Origin: Thuidium tamariscinum
Lineage: Eukaryota > Streptophyta > Bryopsida > Hypnales > Thuidiaceae
Reading direction: 5' to 3'
Assembly (NCBI GenBank): GCA_947034885.2
Contig: OX344751.2
Span: forward strand, 14,322,001 to 14,386,000
DNA: 64,000 bases
Shown here: positions 44,884 through 57,917 of the stretch, one piece after another
Layout: every line of letters starts with the position of its first letter
How positions within the stretch are numbered: position 1 is the stretch's first letter
Made by a program: the position numbers and the translations under genes
The notes under the pieces: generated by a model
Databases searched by the model: none
What the model saw: only the letters and a program-made list of their open reading frames with translations
What the model was told of the DNA's origin: nothing

Positions 44884-47010
44884 GGGGGCCCAATCAAAAT
44901 GGCGTTTTGGGATCCGCAATGAAAACAATTTTAGCTTTGCCAACTTTGACAGCCTTCCAAGAGCTCAAAAATTGATATTTACTATGAAATTTTTTTTGCA
45001 ATATTATCTATAAGTCAATAATATGAATGCCAAATTTCAAAACCAAAAAATTTACACAAAGGGTGAATGCAAGAAACACTTGTACTATTTGTTGCGTTTT
45101 ACTACAATACTCATGGCTTTTTCTGGAGTACTTTAAAATTCGAAAATTAATTTGAAAAAAATTTGAAAAATATGAACAATGTATTGACCTCCAAGATGAA
45201 GGTTTCCACCAAAGGAGATTGATAGAAAAATTCTCTAAGTAAAAGAATTTCAAAAGCGCCAAACCTCAAGAAAATACATACCTTCATGTTTTAATTTGGG
45301 AAAAATAGTAAAAATAAGTAAATTCAAAAAATAAAAAGTGTCTATTTGCAACAATTCTATGAAGATGGTCATTTACCAAAAAAAACACCAAAATAATATT
45401 TTATATGTTTCAAAATTCAAGCAAAAAGAAGCTCACTTTATAGACTTCCACACCACATAAAAATAATTTTTTCCAAAATCCCTCATGTGGAGAGATGTAA
45501 ATCTATTGGAAGACCATCTCATCCAAATTTCATCTCAAAATAATTAAAAAAAGGTATTGCTTAGTACTAAAAACTCCAAATTTTCATTTATGACATTTAA
45601 TCACTAGTACTATTTTAGTATTAAAATATTTTTGGAAATTACAAAAAAATTATGTAAGGTGTATGATAGACATAAGTACCTTCTCTGGCAATCTTGAGTC
45701 ATTTCGAGCAAAAATGCAAAAGTTATAGCCAAAAAACAGATCAGCACTTACCTTGTGACGGAAAATAGTACAAGTGTTTCTTGCATTCACCCCAAAAAAA
45801 GATATTCAAAATCTACCAACATGTATAGTTGTGAGAAACATTTCACTACTTTCAACTTTGACAATTGACACCCTCCCAAGGATTGAATTCTTTTTTTTTG
45901 CATGAAATTTATATCATGAAATATATTCTATGTTCTAAATATTTATAAGAAAATTCCAAGGTCAAAATATTAGTTTAAAAAAAGATATTTGAAATCTCCC
46001 AATATGTGTAGTTTTGAGGAAATTTTCATAATTGCCAACTTTGACACCCTTCTAAGGGCCGAAAAATTGGTTTTCAACCATGAATTTTTCTTTTGTGAAG
46101 TCACCTCTATGTTACTAACATTCATGTGTTCCAAATTTCAATTTCAAATAAATTACCAAAAAAAAGATATATAAAATCTCCCAACATGTGTAGTTGTGAG
46201 AAAATTGTCACTATTGTTGAATTTGACACCTTCCCAAGGGTTGAAAATTTGTCTATTTAACATGAATTTTCTTACATAAGATCAACTCTATGTTGATAAT
46301 AAATGATCCAAATTTCAGGTTCAAAAGACTTACCCAAAAGAAGATATTCAAAATCTCCCAATATATGTAGTTGTGAGAATGAGTTTTTACATCTGTGTCA
46401 AATTTTGCTCCACAAAATAACACTAGACTAAGGACTCAAAAACTCCCCACAATGCACAAGTTGAAAGATTTTGGATTTTTTTTTAATGAAGTCATTTCTA
46501 TATCGATAATATGTGTTCCAAATTTCAAGTTCCAATGAATTACCAAAAAAAAATCATGGTAATTAAGAAACCAATTTTTTAGCCCTTAGGAGGGTGTCAA
46601 AGTTGGCAATTATGAAAAAAAAATTCAAAACTATACATGTTGGGAGATTTCAAATATCTTTGTTTTGACCTTGAAATTTTTCACACATATTAGAAACATA
46701 GAGATTATTTCATGACAAAAATCTCGTGGAAAAAAAAATTCCATCCTTGGGAGAGTGTCAAAGTTGAAAGTAGTGAAATGTTTCTCAAAACTACACATTT
46801 TGGTAGATTTTGAATATCTTTTTTTTGTAATTTTTTTTGCCTTGAAATTTGGCATTTATGTTATTGACTTAGAGATGATATTGAGAGAAAAAATTCATAG
46901 TAAAACATCAATTTTCAAGCTCTTGGGAGTCTGTCAAAGTTGGCAGAGCTAAAATTGTTTTCACTATGGATCCCAAAACATTGTTTTTGATTGGAACCCT
47001 AGTCTACAAC
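44884..47010. repeat. inverted element with about 180-bp internal repeat units
   Basis: The ends are inverted copies: CCAATCAAAATGGCGTTTTG / GGATCC / AATGAAAACAATTTTAGC on the left against GCTAAAATTGTTTTCACT / GGATCC / CAATGTTTTTGATTGG (complement) on the right. Between them, a unit containing GATATTCAAAATCTCCCAA and TTTGACACCCTCCCAAGG repeats directly near 45,801, 45,983, 46,166 and 46,343, and in inverted orientation near 46,632 and 46,792. The first unit is interrupted by the MITE at 45,061-45,792. Non-coding; no target duplication found. Confidence 0.75.
45061..45792 (+). mobile_element. GGGTGAWTGC MITE, copy A (732 bp, TSD CAAA)
   Basis: Starts GGGTGAATGCAAGAAACACT and ends with the inverted form; terminal repeats are about 30 bp. 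The flanks are CAAA at 45,057-45,060 and 45,793-45,796. The interior is non-coding and matches copy B (48,224-48,946) in inverse orientation at roughly 80% by eye. It inserted into a 180-bp repeat unit, whose uninterrupted sister units are adjacent. Confidence 0.87.
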
Positions 47011-47144
47011 AATGCTCTTAGGATTATTAAAATTTCTTCCTTCTTACCTTTACTAAGGTATATACTATCACTATATCCACAGGGAGAGGACTCTCAATAT
47101 TTAGAAAACTATGTGAGTTAAACAATAAGGTTCATTTCATTTAA

Positions 47145-48042
47145 CCCCTGAAGGCCTAAGGCCATTTTTCTATTAATAACCACTCAAAATTGTCATTTTT
47201 GTTGCGCTCATCCAAAAGAATAGAAAAAAAAGTCTTTTTATAAAATCTAACCATAGGATCTTCTACTTTGTTTGTTTGAGATTATGTGGTAAAAATTTCA
47301 TGAACTTTGACCGTATAGATTGGAAGATATGAGCATTCAAAGTTGGAAAACATAGTTTTTTTAAACACTGTCCTGCAATTGTAGATGACTTTGATTGCCA
47401 TTTGCTGAATTTTTTTACACTATGGACTTTCAATTAAAAAAAATTGTGTTTAAGAATTGAGTTGAAAGTCTAGGAAAAAAATTTCAAAAAAGAAATGCTT
47501 GATTTTCATTCTTTAAAAAATTATTGAGTAGAGGTAAGTCCAACATTGAAAGAAAAATTAAATTGTTAATAGCTCTAAGATGGAATTGAATACAATAATC
47601 CCAATGTTGAGATGGTTCTAGCAAGAAAATTTAACCTTTTCAAGCAATTTGTTTTGAAAAATTGTGAAAATTGCATCCTATAAGTTATTTAATCAAAAAC
47701 TACCCGAAAACAAGATTGTTCATAATTTTCACATAACTAATCCAAATGGAATGAATCTAAGCTTCACACATAGACAAAAATATAATCTATAAGATAAAAA
47801 AATTTAAAAATTAAATTTCAAGTTTTGTGGATTTATTTTTCTACCCGCCAAGTTAAAATTTGGGCTTTTTGTGGTATAACTTTTGCTCCCGGGCACCAAT
47901 TGAAATAAAAATTATATTCCCACAAAACTAATCAATTTTCCCATATTATGAGGAAGGTTAAAAAATATTCATTAAAAATTGAGGTCTACGGAACCTGCCC
48001 GAATTCCAAATTGTCCCCTATGGGACAATGGGCCTTTAGGGA
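47145..48042 (+). mobile_element. piggyBac-like element P4 (898 bp, TTAA, empty site known)
   Basis: TTAA (47,141-47,144) plus CCCCTGAAGGCCTAAGGCC at the left; GGGCCTTTAGGGA plus TTAA (48,043-48,046) at the right. It is inserted inside H2. H1 carries the same stretch without it (near 31,115-31,140), with a single TTTAA, which demonstrates the TTAA duplication directly. Related to P3 internally. Confidence 0.88.
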
Positions 48043-48223
48043 TTAAAAGGAAAAAAATTTATATAATATGTAGGACTACTACCGGATTTGTGAAGTACTA
48101 CATAGTCTAATATATACATAAATTAGGCTTTGTAAAAATGTCATATAGTAGGAATTTTTATTAATAATTTAGCCTTAATATGTAAGAGACATGCAAATTT
48201 CTTATATTTAGTACAATGAATAT

Positions 48224-48946
48224 GGGTGATTGCAAGAAACACTTGTCCTATTTTGTGTCACACGTCGCATTCTGATTTGTTTTTTGGCCATAACTTTTGT
48301 GTTTTAGCTCTGATTAACTCAATATTTGGATGGAAGGTGCTCATAACTATCATAAACCTTCCATAATTTTTTCATAATTTTCAAAAATAGTTTACTATCC
48401 ATAAATAGACCCCGATTGGATGTCACACTTGGCAATTTAGGGGTTTTCTATACCTGAGCTATACCTTTCTTTAATGATTTTGACATGAAATTTGGATGAG
48501 ATGGTCTTCTAATAGACTTCTAGCTTTCTAGCGAAGGATTTAAAAAAAAAGTTAATTTTGTGAGGTGTGGAGGTCTACAAAGTGAGCTCCCTTCTGCTTG
48601 TATTTTGAAACATATAAAATATTATTTTGGTTTTTTTTTTGGTGAATGACCATCTCTATAAAGTTGTCGCAAATGGACACTTTTTATTTTTTGAAAATAT
48701 CTGTTTTTACTATTTTTACCTAATTAAAACATGAAGGTATGTATTTTCTGGAGGTTTGGCACTTTTCAAGTTCTCCTACTTAGAGAATTTTTCTATCCAT
48801 TTCCTTCGGTCAAAACCTTTATCTTAGAGGTATATAAACTATTTATATTTTTCAAATTTTTTTAAAATTAATTTTCTAATTTTAAAGTACTCCCGAAAAA
48901 ATCAGCCAAACGCAACAAATAGGACAGGTGTTTCTTGCAATCACCC
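48224..48946 (-). mobile_element. GGGTGAWTGC MITE, copy B (723 bp, TSD ATAT)
   Basis: Starts GGGTGATTGCAAGAAACACT and ends inverted GTGTTTCTTGCAATCACCC. The flanks are ATAT at 48,220-48,223 and 48,947-48,950. It is inserted in H2; the matching H1 stretch (AGTACAATGAGTATAAATG, near 31,279) holds the empty site with a single four-base target. Interior inverse to copy A. Confidence 0.88.
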
Positions 48947-51352
48947 ATATAGATGTATACAAATTATTTTTGTGTGGATGACAAAATGTATATAGTCCAA
49001 TTTATCAAAGGGGTTCTTTTGGCAATTTGTTATTGCTGTCTATTAATTCTACACTATTCAAAACAATCCTTCTATAAATGCTCTAAAAATTTGAGGGTTT
49101 TGAAATCACTTGTTCAAAAAAACCCTATTGAACTATAAATCTATGAAGAAGGTTGTATGGTCAACAAGGATTTGTATTCATATGAAAGACATGTTAAGGA
49201 ATTGTTAAAGGGTTTGGAATGCCTTCAACTCCCATGTGGCTAGGGTGTATGAGGACTTTGGACTTTTTATCTTACTCCTTTATTGGTGTTGTGTTTTAGT
49301 GCCTAGTAGAATAGTAGATAGGATTTGCTACGTTTTTTTAATTTTTTTTTTCCAATTCAGAGTTTAGGGTTGAAAGGCAATTGCTTGGAGCTAGGATTTT
49401 GTACATGCGTTAGGATTTTGGTATTGCATACACTTGGAATTTAACATTTTACTTTGGTCTTAGGCTTTTGTCTTTCACCATTATTAGTACCAATGATTTA
49501 ATTAATTATTGATTTTAGATCAAGTGTTAGGTATGACATGCCTATGAACAAGAACACAGAATACAAATTGGTCATGGCTTACCTTGCCTTTGCGCTTCAA
49601 TGGTGATTTTCATGGAGAGTGGTACTTCCTTCTCACAACTTGGCCACCAATCACAAGTCCAAATTATAGATCATTGTGGATATTATGTTGTTGCATTTCT
49701 TTTTCTTTCTTAGTTAGTTTAATTGGCGACATATACTTGTGTTTAAATATTGCAATAGGTCCTATGAAGTACATCAATAAATTGATGAATCAAATAGCAA
49801 TTTCTTGTCAACTTGGTTGAACCATGCAAACACTCCGTGCCATGCTAATTGCAAGCATTGATTGTGCATAAGACTTGAGTAGGAAAACCACAATGACTAC
49901 CTTCTACTTCATCAATACTAGGAGATGAAAGCATATCCATGAAATTTTTATGACATAAAAAATTAGATTTGTTAACTCTAATGTTTAGAGGCAAATAAAA
50001 TTTGATAGATGAATTTAGTCTTTCAATTTCATTTTGTTTCCAATGAGTTGAGCATCCATACATGTGTTTTCAAAGTTGTATACTTATAAAGATTTAAAGT
50101 CAAAAATTCCCTTTAAAATGCAATTAGAATGATTCTTTTGTCATGACATTGATATTGTTATACAGATGGAAATTTGCAAATTTGAGTAGACCCACCCAAT
50201 CAAAGGTTTGCTCAATATTTCTCTACTCTTATAGCTACTATAGGTTCTAATTGGTTGCAATGTGATTTATAGTGGGTTAGTTGAAGATATTAGTGCTAGT
50301 TCTTGAGTGTTATAAAGGAGATGTATTAATTATTGCATTGTGAATTTTACCAATATATATAATAAAATTGAGGTTAGTATTCTTTAGGACATCTATGGAA
50401 TTGAAATCAAAAGTCTTATGACATAATTTAAAAAGTTGTGGCGAAAGTAAACATATACAAAGATTTAAGAGTCTTAGGAACGATATGACTATGAAATTTA
50501 ATTATTTTATTGCAATTTCCTAAAAAAAATTCTAAATTGTAATTTATGTGCAAAATAGTGTTATATGACTTGATTATATTTGATGTTTTTTTGTTGTTCT
50601 CTATACTAGGCTTATTTAGGATACATGGCACAAAATCTAAAAATATCCAAAACTAGGGTTGAATTGCAAATCCTTATTTCCTATCATCTAAAATAGTACC
50701 ATAAGATTAGAGTGTATATATCAAAAAATCAAATAAAAATGTAAGACATTGAATCATGGTGTATACCATGTATAAGACATAATTTAATATATAAATTTAA
50801 TATATAAAATAGTCTAATTGTAAAATCTACATAAATGACTTAATAAAAAACTATAAAGTATTGAAAATATGCTTTCTGTACTTTTTTATGTAAAAATATG
50901 ATGGTCTCAAATTCAAAAATGAAGCTAAAGAGTCCTACATAAAATACCCCATTAAATGAGGTGTGTACCTTAAATTTCAAGAAATGACCTTTGTCGAACT
51001 ATATTTTGAAATTTTTGTAGAAAAACTAAGCTTCTTAGAGCTACAAGCTCCTAATGTATTGCTTGGGATTCACTGTTTTTATTTTCTTCATTTTTTCACA
51101 TTTAAATTTAGTTTTGTATACAAAAAGTCACAAAAAATCTAAAATTAAAATAAATATGTTACGTGCCAATATAATTGAATTTTGACCATTTCTAAGCCAA
51201 ATCACCAAGTGGTTGTTTCTTTGGGGGTGCAATCTTTAAAAAAAATAAGGATATTGGTGTGAACACTAGATATTTATCAAGGGGTTATTATTTTTTGTCC
51301 ATTATTTATTTTTCACCCTATCATTATGGAATTTTTTAATGTGGTTCATTAA

Positions 51353-52230
51353 CCCTTTAGTGCTTGGTTGACCACTTTTGGGTTGATTTTTGCACTTTTG
51401 GTCTAATATTGTTCAAAATACATTTGATCACAAAAATCTCGAAGAGCAACGCAATTAGAGTGTCTTCATGTGCTTCAAACAAAACCAATTTCAAGAGAAT
51501 TGGAGCACTAACGCATTAGCTATGAGGTTGCAAATTCAAATGGCCTAAACCTTCTAATGGGAAGTATTCAACAAAAATACGAAAAAATATCAACCAATTT
51601 GTGAGATTTTTTTGTATCTTGATGTTTTGACAAGGCATAAGTGTTGCTTTGTACACTCATAAATTCCCAAAGTAAACTTATGCATTGAAACTTAACACAA
51701 ATTCTAACGGGTCATTCAGGTCATTGATTTTTGAGTATTAAACAAAACAATTTCTAATTCCAACAAGGCTCTAAAAGCAAACATGATTTAGAGGTACATT
51801 TTTCTTTCTTCAATGTACCAAATCTGCACATTTTAGAAGGGTATTGCTTTTGATGACCACAAATGACCATTTTTTGTGAATTTCAAAAATTTGTTACTAA
51901 TTTCAAATAGCTTCAAAAAATATAAAACGACTTGGGTTAAATGCATATTCTACTTGACTTTGAAGAAAAATTTACTAAAAAATATTTAAAGATGTTCCAC
52001 CTCCCCAAAAATTCAATTCTAGTCCTTAAAAGGTTGATTTCTGGACCTTTTACCTTATTTGTAGCAATTTGTACCGTTGGATGAGTTTGATTTTTTGTTA
52101 GGTTGAAGAATCTCTCTTATGGAAATACTTTATACGGCTTGATCTAAGATAGCATCCTTAGAGTGGCCACAAAATTCACGTTCTTGAAGAACTACGCTTG
52201 CCCTTTAAATCAACCACTGGCACTAAAGAA
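51353..52230 (+). mobile_element. piggyBac-like element P5 (878 bp, TTAA both sides)
   Basis: TTAA (51,349-51,352) plus CCCTTTAGTGCTTGGTTGA at the left. At the right, the reverse complement reads TTCTTTAGTGCCAGTGGTTGA, with TTAA at 52,231-52,234. Non-coding. The termini are more diverged from P1-P4 and may represent another subfamily. Confidence 0.72.
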
Positions 52231-52234
52231 TTAA

Positions 52235-53969
52235 AGGAAAAATATACAGTATTGTAAGTTTCAATTGTAATAAATATATTATATTCTAAATTAGTTCAAT
52301 TCCTTTGCTCTACTCACAATTACAAAATATGGTATAGGGTTTATTATTTATAATAAAGGGACATAAGAGGCTTCAACACTTTGACGTTTAAAAATTTCAT
52401 GTCTCATTTGACAAAGCTCTCCAAAATATAAAACAACTTGGATTAGATGCCAATTCCATTTATTTTTCATGGATGATTTGTTAGAAAATATTTTAAGAAA
52501 TTCAAACCATATATAAAAGAAAATAAAAACACATACAAAACTAGACAATTTGAAGTAGACCAAGTGATTGGAAGCTATTTTTGATAAAAATGTTGAATTC
52601 CAAATTTATCTTCTAGAAGACAATAATGCTTGTCAAAACATCAAACTAAGGCTATAAATGTAAGCCTTAGCTATAGAGATTTGAGAGGTTGTTCAGTTTT
52701 AAAGCATTCTCAACTCTTTTGTGATGTACATAGACCTTTGTGACGAATTCAATATATAAAGAAGAAAGTATAGATAGTGTATGTGATTTAAACACTTACG
52801 CAACGCTTAGCATACCATTATGGGGCTACCTTGATGTGAGAATTTTGTTAATTGCACACACCAAGGCAAATAACTTATATGGTTTTCCAAACATATACAA
52901 GCAAGATCAAGAATCCTTACTAATCAATAATTCAATATGTGATGTGATTATAAATTTGAGCTTCATCAAAATTAACTAGAGGTCAATTAAAGTGCTCAAT
53001 AAGGTAGTGTACTTGTACATAGCTAATGATAAATATAGAACATATTCAACTATACTTGATGAAAGTTTGAACTAAATACAACATAGATTGTACTTGATAG
53101 GGTGATGACCTTTAGTTTAATTATCAAACTAAGATTGGTACATAAGTTAGATCATCAATGCTTAAAGAATTTAAATAAAAGGACAATGTATTGTAAATGT
53201 GGAGTTATATATATGCCATTTTTAAGTTTCTAATTAAGAGTTTTGTCATACTAAATTAATAAGGGGGGAAGGAGAGTGGAGGAATCCTAAGTCTATTTTT
53301 TCCTAATGCATCCTATTATTCCATACTCTATAGTATTTACAATACATCCAATGACAATTTACATACACCATAGTATAATCAATCAAATTATAATTTTTAG
53401 CCCCAATGCTTTTTTGATACCCTACATTTGTTTGCACCTATATGGCTACTTCTACCATTTATTGCACTCCTTGAGGGTTGTTTTAAAGCATTTTAAGTTC
53501 CATTGCTAGATTTTTGAGGCTTTGAAGGACATTTGGAGTCCCTTCAAATTTTATTCCTACATGCATTTGGTGTTCAAAGTTTTTGTGATCATTATTGTTG
53601 AAGTTTTTGTTATTCTTGTATATTTCGTATTAATTCTAGACCCATCCCATCTATACCTTGGCAATGCCACTTAGGAAGACCTTTAGTATTGAGATTTTTA
53701 TACTAACACATGTTTTGTACTAACAAGTGTTTGTATTAACTTGTATTTCTTAAGACTAACTTGTATATACTATTTACTTGCCTTGTAACCATCTACCTTG
53801 TCTAATCTTGAAGTGATTTCCCTTGGTTTTGAGGTTGGACAATGAAGCTTTGAGCTTCTTTGATTTGAAGTATCTTATAATTGTTAATTAATGGCAAAGC
53901 TTTAGAAGTATTGTTTTATACACAAAACCTCCATAGGGAGCTAAGCTTTGAACTTGGGCCTTTATTTCA
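52235..53969. other. AT-rich intergenic DNA, nothing recognised
   Basis: Short ORFs only; no repeat structure identified. Confidence 0.4.
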
Positions 53970-54235
53970 TCTTTTATGAAGTGCCAAAGTGGCTATAGAT
54001 ATAAAATGTTATAGTAGTGCTCCAAATTTCAACATACACCTAGATATATTGGATAGAAAATATCACATTTATATACACCACATGTCTATAATTTTGTTTT
54101 CATCCACAATGTAGCGATTTAATCCAAGAACTTTTTGTAATTAAATTTTTTTTAGTAAAAAGCTTTATAATTTGTTGCTAGCTTTTGGCCAATTTTTTTC
54201 TAGTACAATTTAGTACTTAAAAAGTGGTGCTTTGA
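53970..54235 (+). repeat. dispersed AT-rich repeat, copy 2
   Basis: Diverged collinear relative of 25,155-25,405, same orientation. Confidence 0.65.
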
Positions 54236-54639
54236 ACCCCCTACTATTCAAATATTGTAAATTTGTTGTTGGATGGCAAGGCTTTCAACCTACATGAGGT
54301 AGGAAAAAACTCCTTAAAACTAGTCAAGTTGTACCCAAATCCAAGTTCCATAGTCAAGCCCCAAAGTTTTGTTTCCAAATTGTAGAAACAAGCAATGAAA
54401 GTTTAGTTAATTTCCAAAAATTTAATAGTCAAGACACTAGAAGAAAATGAGGGTATTTGTGATTCTAGTTTGCAATGGGCTTTGTAGTTGTATGAGACAT
54501 TTTCAACTTGGTGACAATCTAGAGACTACAGTTGTATTGGACAAGTTGTAAGAATTGCAAAGTTGTTGCAAAGGTTAGCAAGCCATTGTTTCTCATTTGA
54601 GAACCTATGTAGAAGTTTGTCAATAAACTCTTTTGATGT

Positions 54640-54810
54640 GCTTACTTATGTGAAGCTTGTTTGTGTGTGACTTGTTGGCAACTCATTTGTAATTCATGTG
54701 TAATTTGCTAGTGACTTGTGTGCAACTTATTTGTGATTTGTGTGCAACTTGTTTTCGACTCATTTGAACTTGTTGTGACTTATTTATGACTTGTTTGTAA
54801 CTTGTAGATT
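54640..54810 (+). repeat. degenerate ACTTGTTTGTGA-type minisatellite
   Basis: ACTTGT, TTTGTGACTTGT and CAACTTGTTTG words recur at irregular 10-20-bp intervals. Low complexity, non-coding. Confidence 0.6.
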
Positions 54811-57350
54811 TTAATATTTAAGATTTTAATCTAATTGATTTGTAGATTTCAAAATTTCAAACCCAATTTTTTTTAGATTACCAAATCTAAATATTGATAT
54901 TAAATAGATTTCACTTGTTAGTTACAAAACTTTACAATTTTTAGACTTAAAATATTTGTAAATTTTTATAGATTGTAGAAATCTACAAATTATAGAAATG
55001 TGTAAAATGTAAAAATACTAAAACTCCATTATTGGAATTCAATATAAAATAAGAATGCTATAACTTACAATTCTAATATGATGAACCTAATGGTACTCTT
55101 GTGACAATTGATATAGGTGACTCTTTTCTAGCGATGATTATATATGTTCAAGAAAAGGGACATTTTGATGTTTTCATTATTTATAAATCAACAATAGTGA
55201 AGTAAAAAAAATTAAAAATTAAAAACTTAGTGACAACTTCTTGATTATGTCATTTCACTAAAATGACGAACTTGAAACCTTTTTCAATATTGAAAAGTGT
55301 GTATGCAATGGAGAATTTGTTTTGGCCTATGTGCACAAATGTTGAGGACAAAATATAATGTATTTTTTGATGCCCTTCATACGGAAGATGCTTAATTATT
55401 ATCAAAATAAACTACCAAAATTTCAGCTCTAAATCATTGACTTTGGATCCTCTTTTGTACTACAACCCTCAACTCCAATTCCCAAGGTGTTACAAATTAG
55501 AAAAAATGACTTTCAATATAAACTCATTTAAAATATTTTTGAAAAAATAAGGAATACAATTGCAACCAAAGATTATCAAAAAGTTATTTTTTGTTTTTGG
55601 CATTGGGTTCATAATCTAAAACCTATACCTAAAGACAATAGTCACAATACCAATTTGGTAGAATGAGACAAAAATGTGGACAAAAATTGGCAAGTCATTC
55701 TTACAATGACATAGGATGAGATTTTGGACATTTCCATTTAGAGATAGTGAAAAACTAGCCCAGATTGCAATTGTGTTTTGTTTTTTTTGCTTTTGAAATT
55801 TTAGTAGCAAATGTTTGGATTGAATTTTAGGGTAGTGAAACATGCAACAAGCTCTTAGAAAAGACAAATCAGCTACTTGTGAGCAACTAGGGCATGACAT
55901 TTGTGTCTCATTCCATCTAGTGACCATTGTAGCACTATTTTAGGTTTTGATTGTGTTATGAATTTCTTGCATTTGAAATTTTAGTAATAGCTAATTCCAT
56001 AGTAGTTGCTAGTTGTAGAGTATAAGAGAACTGCTCATACAAGAAATCATCAACTTGTAACAACATTCTTGTGTGAATCCATCAAGTGACATCAAAGAAC
56101 TGAAATAGGTTGAATTTTTTTTGGATTTCATTTGAGTTTTTAATGGTCAACATTTTTGTTAAAGTTTCCATTTACAAATGGTATGGTTTAAACATTTGCA
56201 AATTCTGAGTACAATAGTGCAACAATTACATTTTGTTTTCCTTTTAAAAAAAAGATCATTAGGCGCTAACTCTAATGAGTCTTGTGAATGGTTGTAGCTA
56301 GGATTTTTAGTTCTTCAAGTTTAATTTAGAAAATCGCAAGAAGTAGATTTTGTTTTAAGGAAGAATTTTGTTATTCTTTAGTACGTCTTGGTAGTTATCT
56401 TAAGCCAAAGTTGTCTATGTTGACTTCATGTTGGCTTTTCCTGTTGACTACCTGTTGAATGAGATGTTTATCATTTGAAGTCATTTATGACACATTCAAG
56501 ATTTAGGTTAGCCATGACAAAGAAAATTTTGGATAGCCTAGATGGACTATCTATCAACTTGATAGACTAGTTTTCAATATGCCATTCACATCATCCAAGT
56601 TGATGGATGGTCCATATTAGAATTTTTACTTCATATTATTTTTAGAATCTTGACAAATATTAGGGTTGAATTTTGACATTTCACTGATTTGATGGATGTC
56701 TAAACATGATATAAGGCTAAAATCCCTTCCTTTAGGTTTAGAGTACTAGCAATAAAAATGTAAAAGACGAATTTTACTTTGATTGTGTGTATTTTATTTT
56801 GGGCTTTGTACAATGTATTTTTTATTTGTATATTTGGTTTCAAAATTTACAATGTCCAATTAAACTAGTGGTTTGAACTTTAAAGAAGGTTATTTTATGT
56901 TTCAAAAATTTAGGTTCTTACATTTACGCTTTTGAAATTCATTGTTTGAAATTGATGGTTCATATGATCTAAATATTTTCAAGCAAGTAGCCAACTTGCC
57001 TTGAAGAATGAATCCAAAGAACCACTAACAACATAGGTATTTTTTCATGCAAGTGTGACCTTATGAAGTGCAACTATCTATTTTTTTGCATAGCCAAAAT
57101 TTGTTTCTTGTCAATTCAACTACTAATATCTTACAAGCTAAATAGTAAAAATTTCTGAAATTTTTTCTTGTATATTTTCACACTGGTATACTACAAGATT
57201 CTACATTTACATCTATTCATTTTCATTTTCATTTTTCTTCTAAAATTTGGTACTTGTACTAGAAGTAGTAGTTTTGGAGCATTTAGTGAAAACATTGTCA
57301 AAATCCTTTAGAAGTTTGTTTTGTTTTGTTTGTTTGTCATGTTGAGATCT
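54811..57350. other. AT-rich intergenic DNA, nothing recognised
   Basis: No ORF over about 100 codons and no motif recognised. Confidence 0.4.
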
Positions 57351-57399
57351 CCCGACCCATGCGTCCCTCGGTTGCGTGCTTGGTACCATCAGAAAGTAC

Positions 57400-57670
57400 T
57401 TAGTGAAGAGGGAGGGCTTTGTTTCTTGGCATTCCGACCTATGGTGGGAAAGTGATGGATTTTTGAGTTATTATTGGTTCTAAAAAATTAGAAAATTACC
57501 TTTCTTTTGATTTTGGTTGCAATCTTGGTATTGTTGAAAAGCACTCGGCGGAGAGGGGTACCCATGGGCTTTGTTTCATGGCGTTTGGACCTATGGTATA
57601 CAAGTTATATAATTCCAAAGTTTTTGTATGCATTCAAAAAATTAGAAAATTACTTTTACTTTAATTTTGG
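57400..57670 (+). repeat. imperfect tandem duplication, about 155 bp
   Basis: GGGCTTTGTTTCTTGGCATT followed by GACCTATGG (about 57,415) recurs as GGGCTTTGTTTCATGGCGTT followed by GACCTATGG (about 57,569). AAAAAATTAGAAAATTAC follows in both copies. Confidence 0.7.
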
Positions 57671-57911
57671 TTGTGGCAAAGGCAAAGGGTATACTAATTT
57701 ACATTGTGTATGAATAAAATCCACTGATTTTGAAATAAATAAATATAATAATATTGTATGGAAACTACACCTAATTTTGAATGCTTCTTAAAACTACATA
57801 GTCTAGTCTAAAATGTACTCTCACTATTTTATTACCCTAAACCCCATCGCTCTGTTTCAGCTTAGTGTGAAAAGGGACCCGACTTGGTCTAGCGTGGACA
57901 TTCCACGAGTC

Positions 57912-57917
57912 CACGTG
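57912..57917 (+). promoter_or_regulatory. G-box CACGTG upstream of FRO gene
   Basis: A palindromic CACGTG about 410 bp upstream of the FRO start codon, a binding site type for bHLH and bZIP factors. Only a sequence match. Confidence 0.35.

Larger units (their letters stand above)
47077..50996 (+). mobile_element. hAT-like element H2, carrying two nested insertions
   Basis: Collinear with H1 at the left (AAAACTATGTGAGTT), centre (ATAATATGTAGG, TAGGAATTTTTATTAATAA, AGTACAATGA) and right end (AAAATGAAG, AAATACCC, GAGGTGTGTACC). The left terminus is CCACAGGGAGAGG; the right terminus is decayed. The flanks are CACTATAT (47,069-47,076) and AACTATAT (50,997-51,004), an 8-bp duplication with one change. 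It contains piggyBac-like P4 and MITE copy B. A 72-codon minus ORF (49,845-50,063) is not recognised. Confidence 0.72.

Noticed and set aside
44884-47010. Assignment of the 180-bp-unit element to hAT
   Set aside because: The ends vaguely resemble TAGGG termini, but no 8-bp flanking duplication could be matched.
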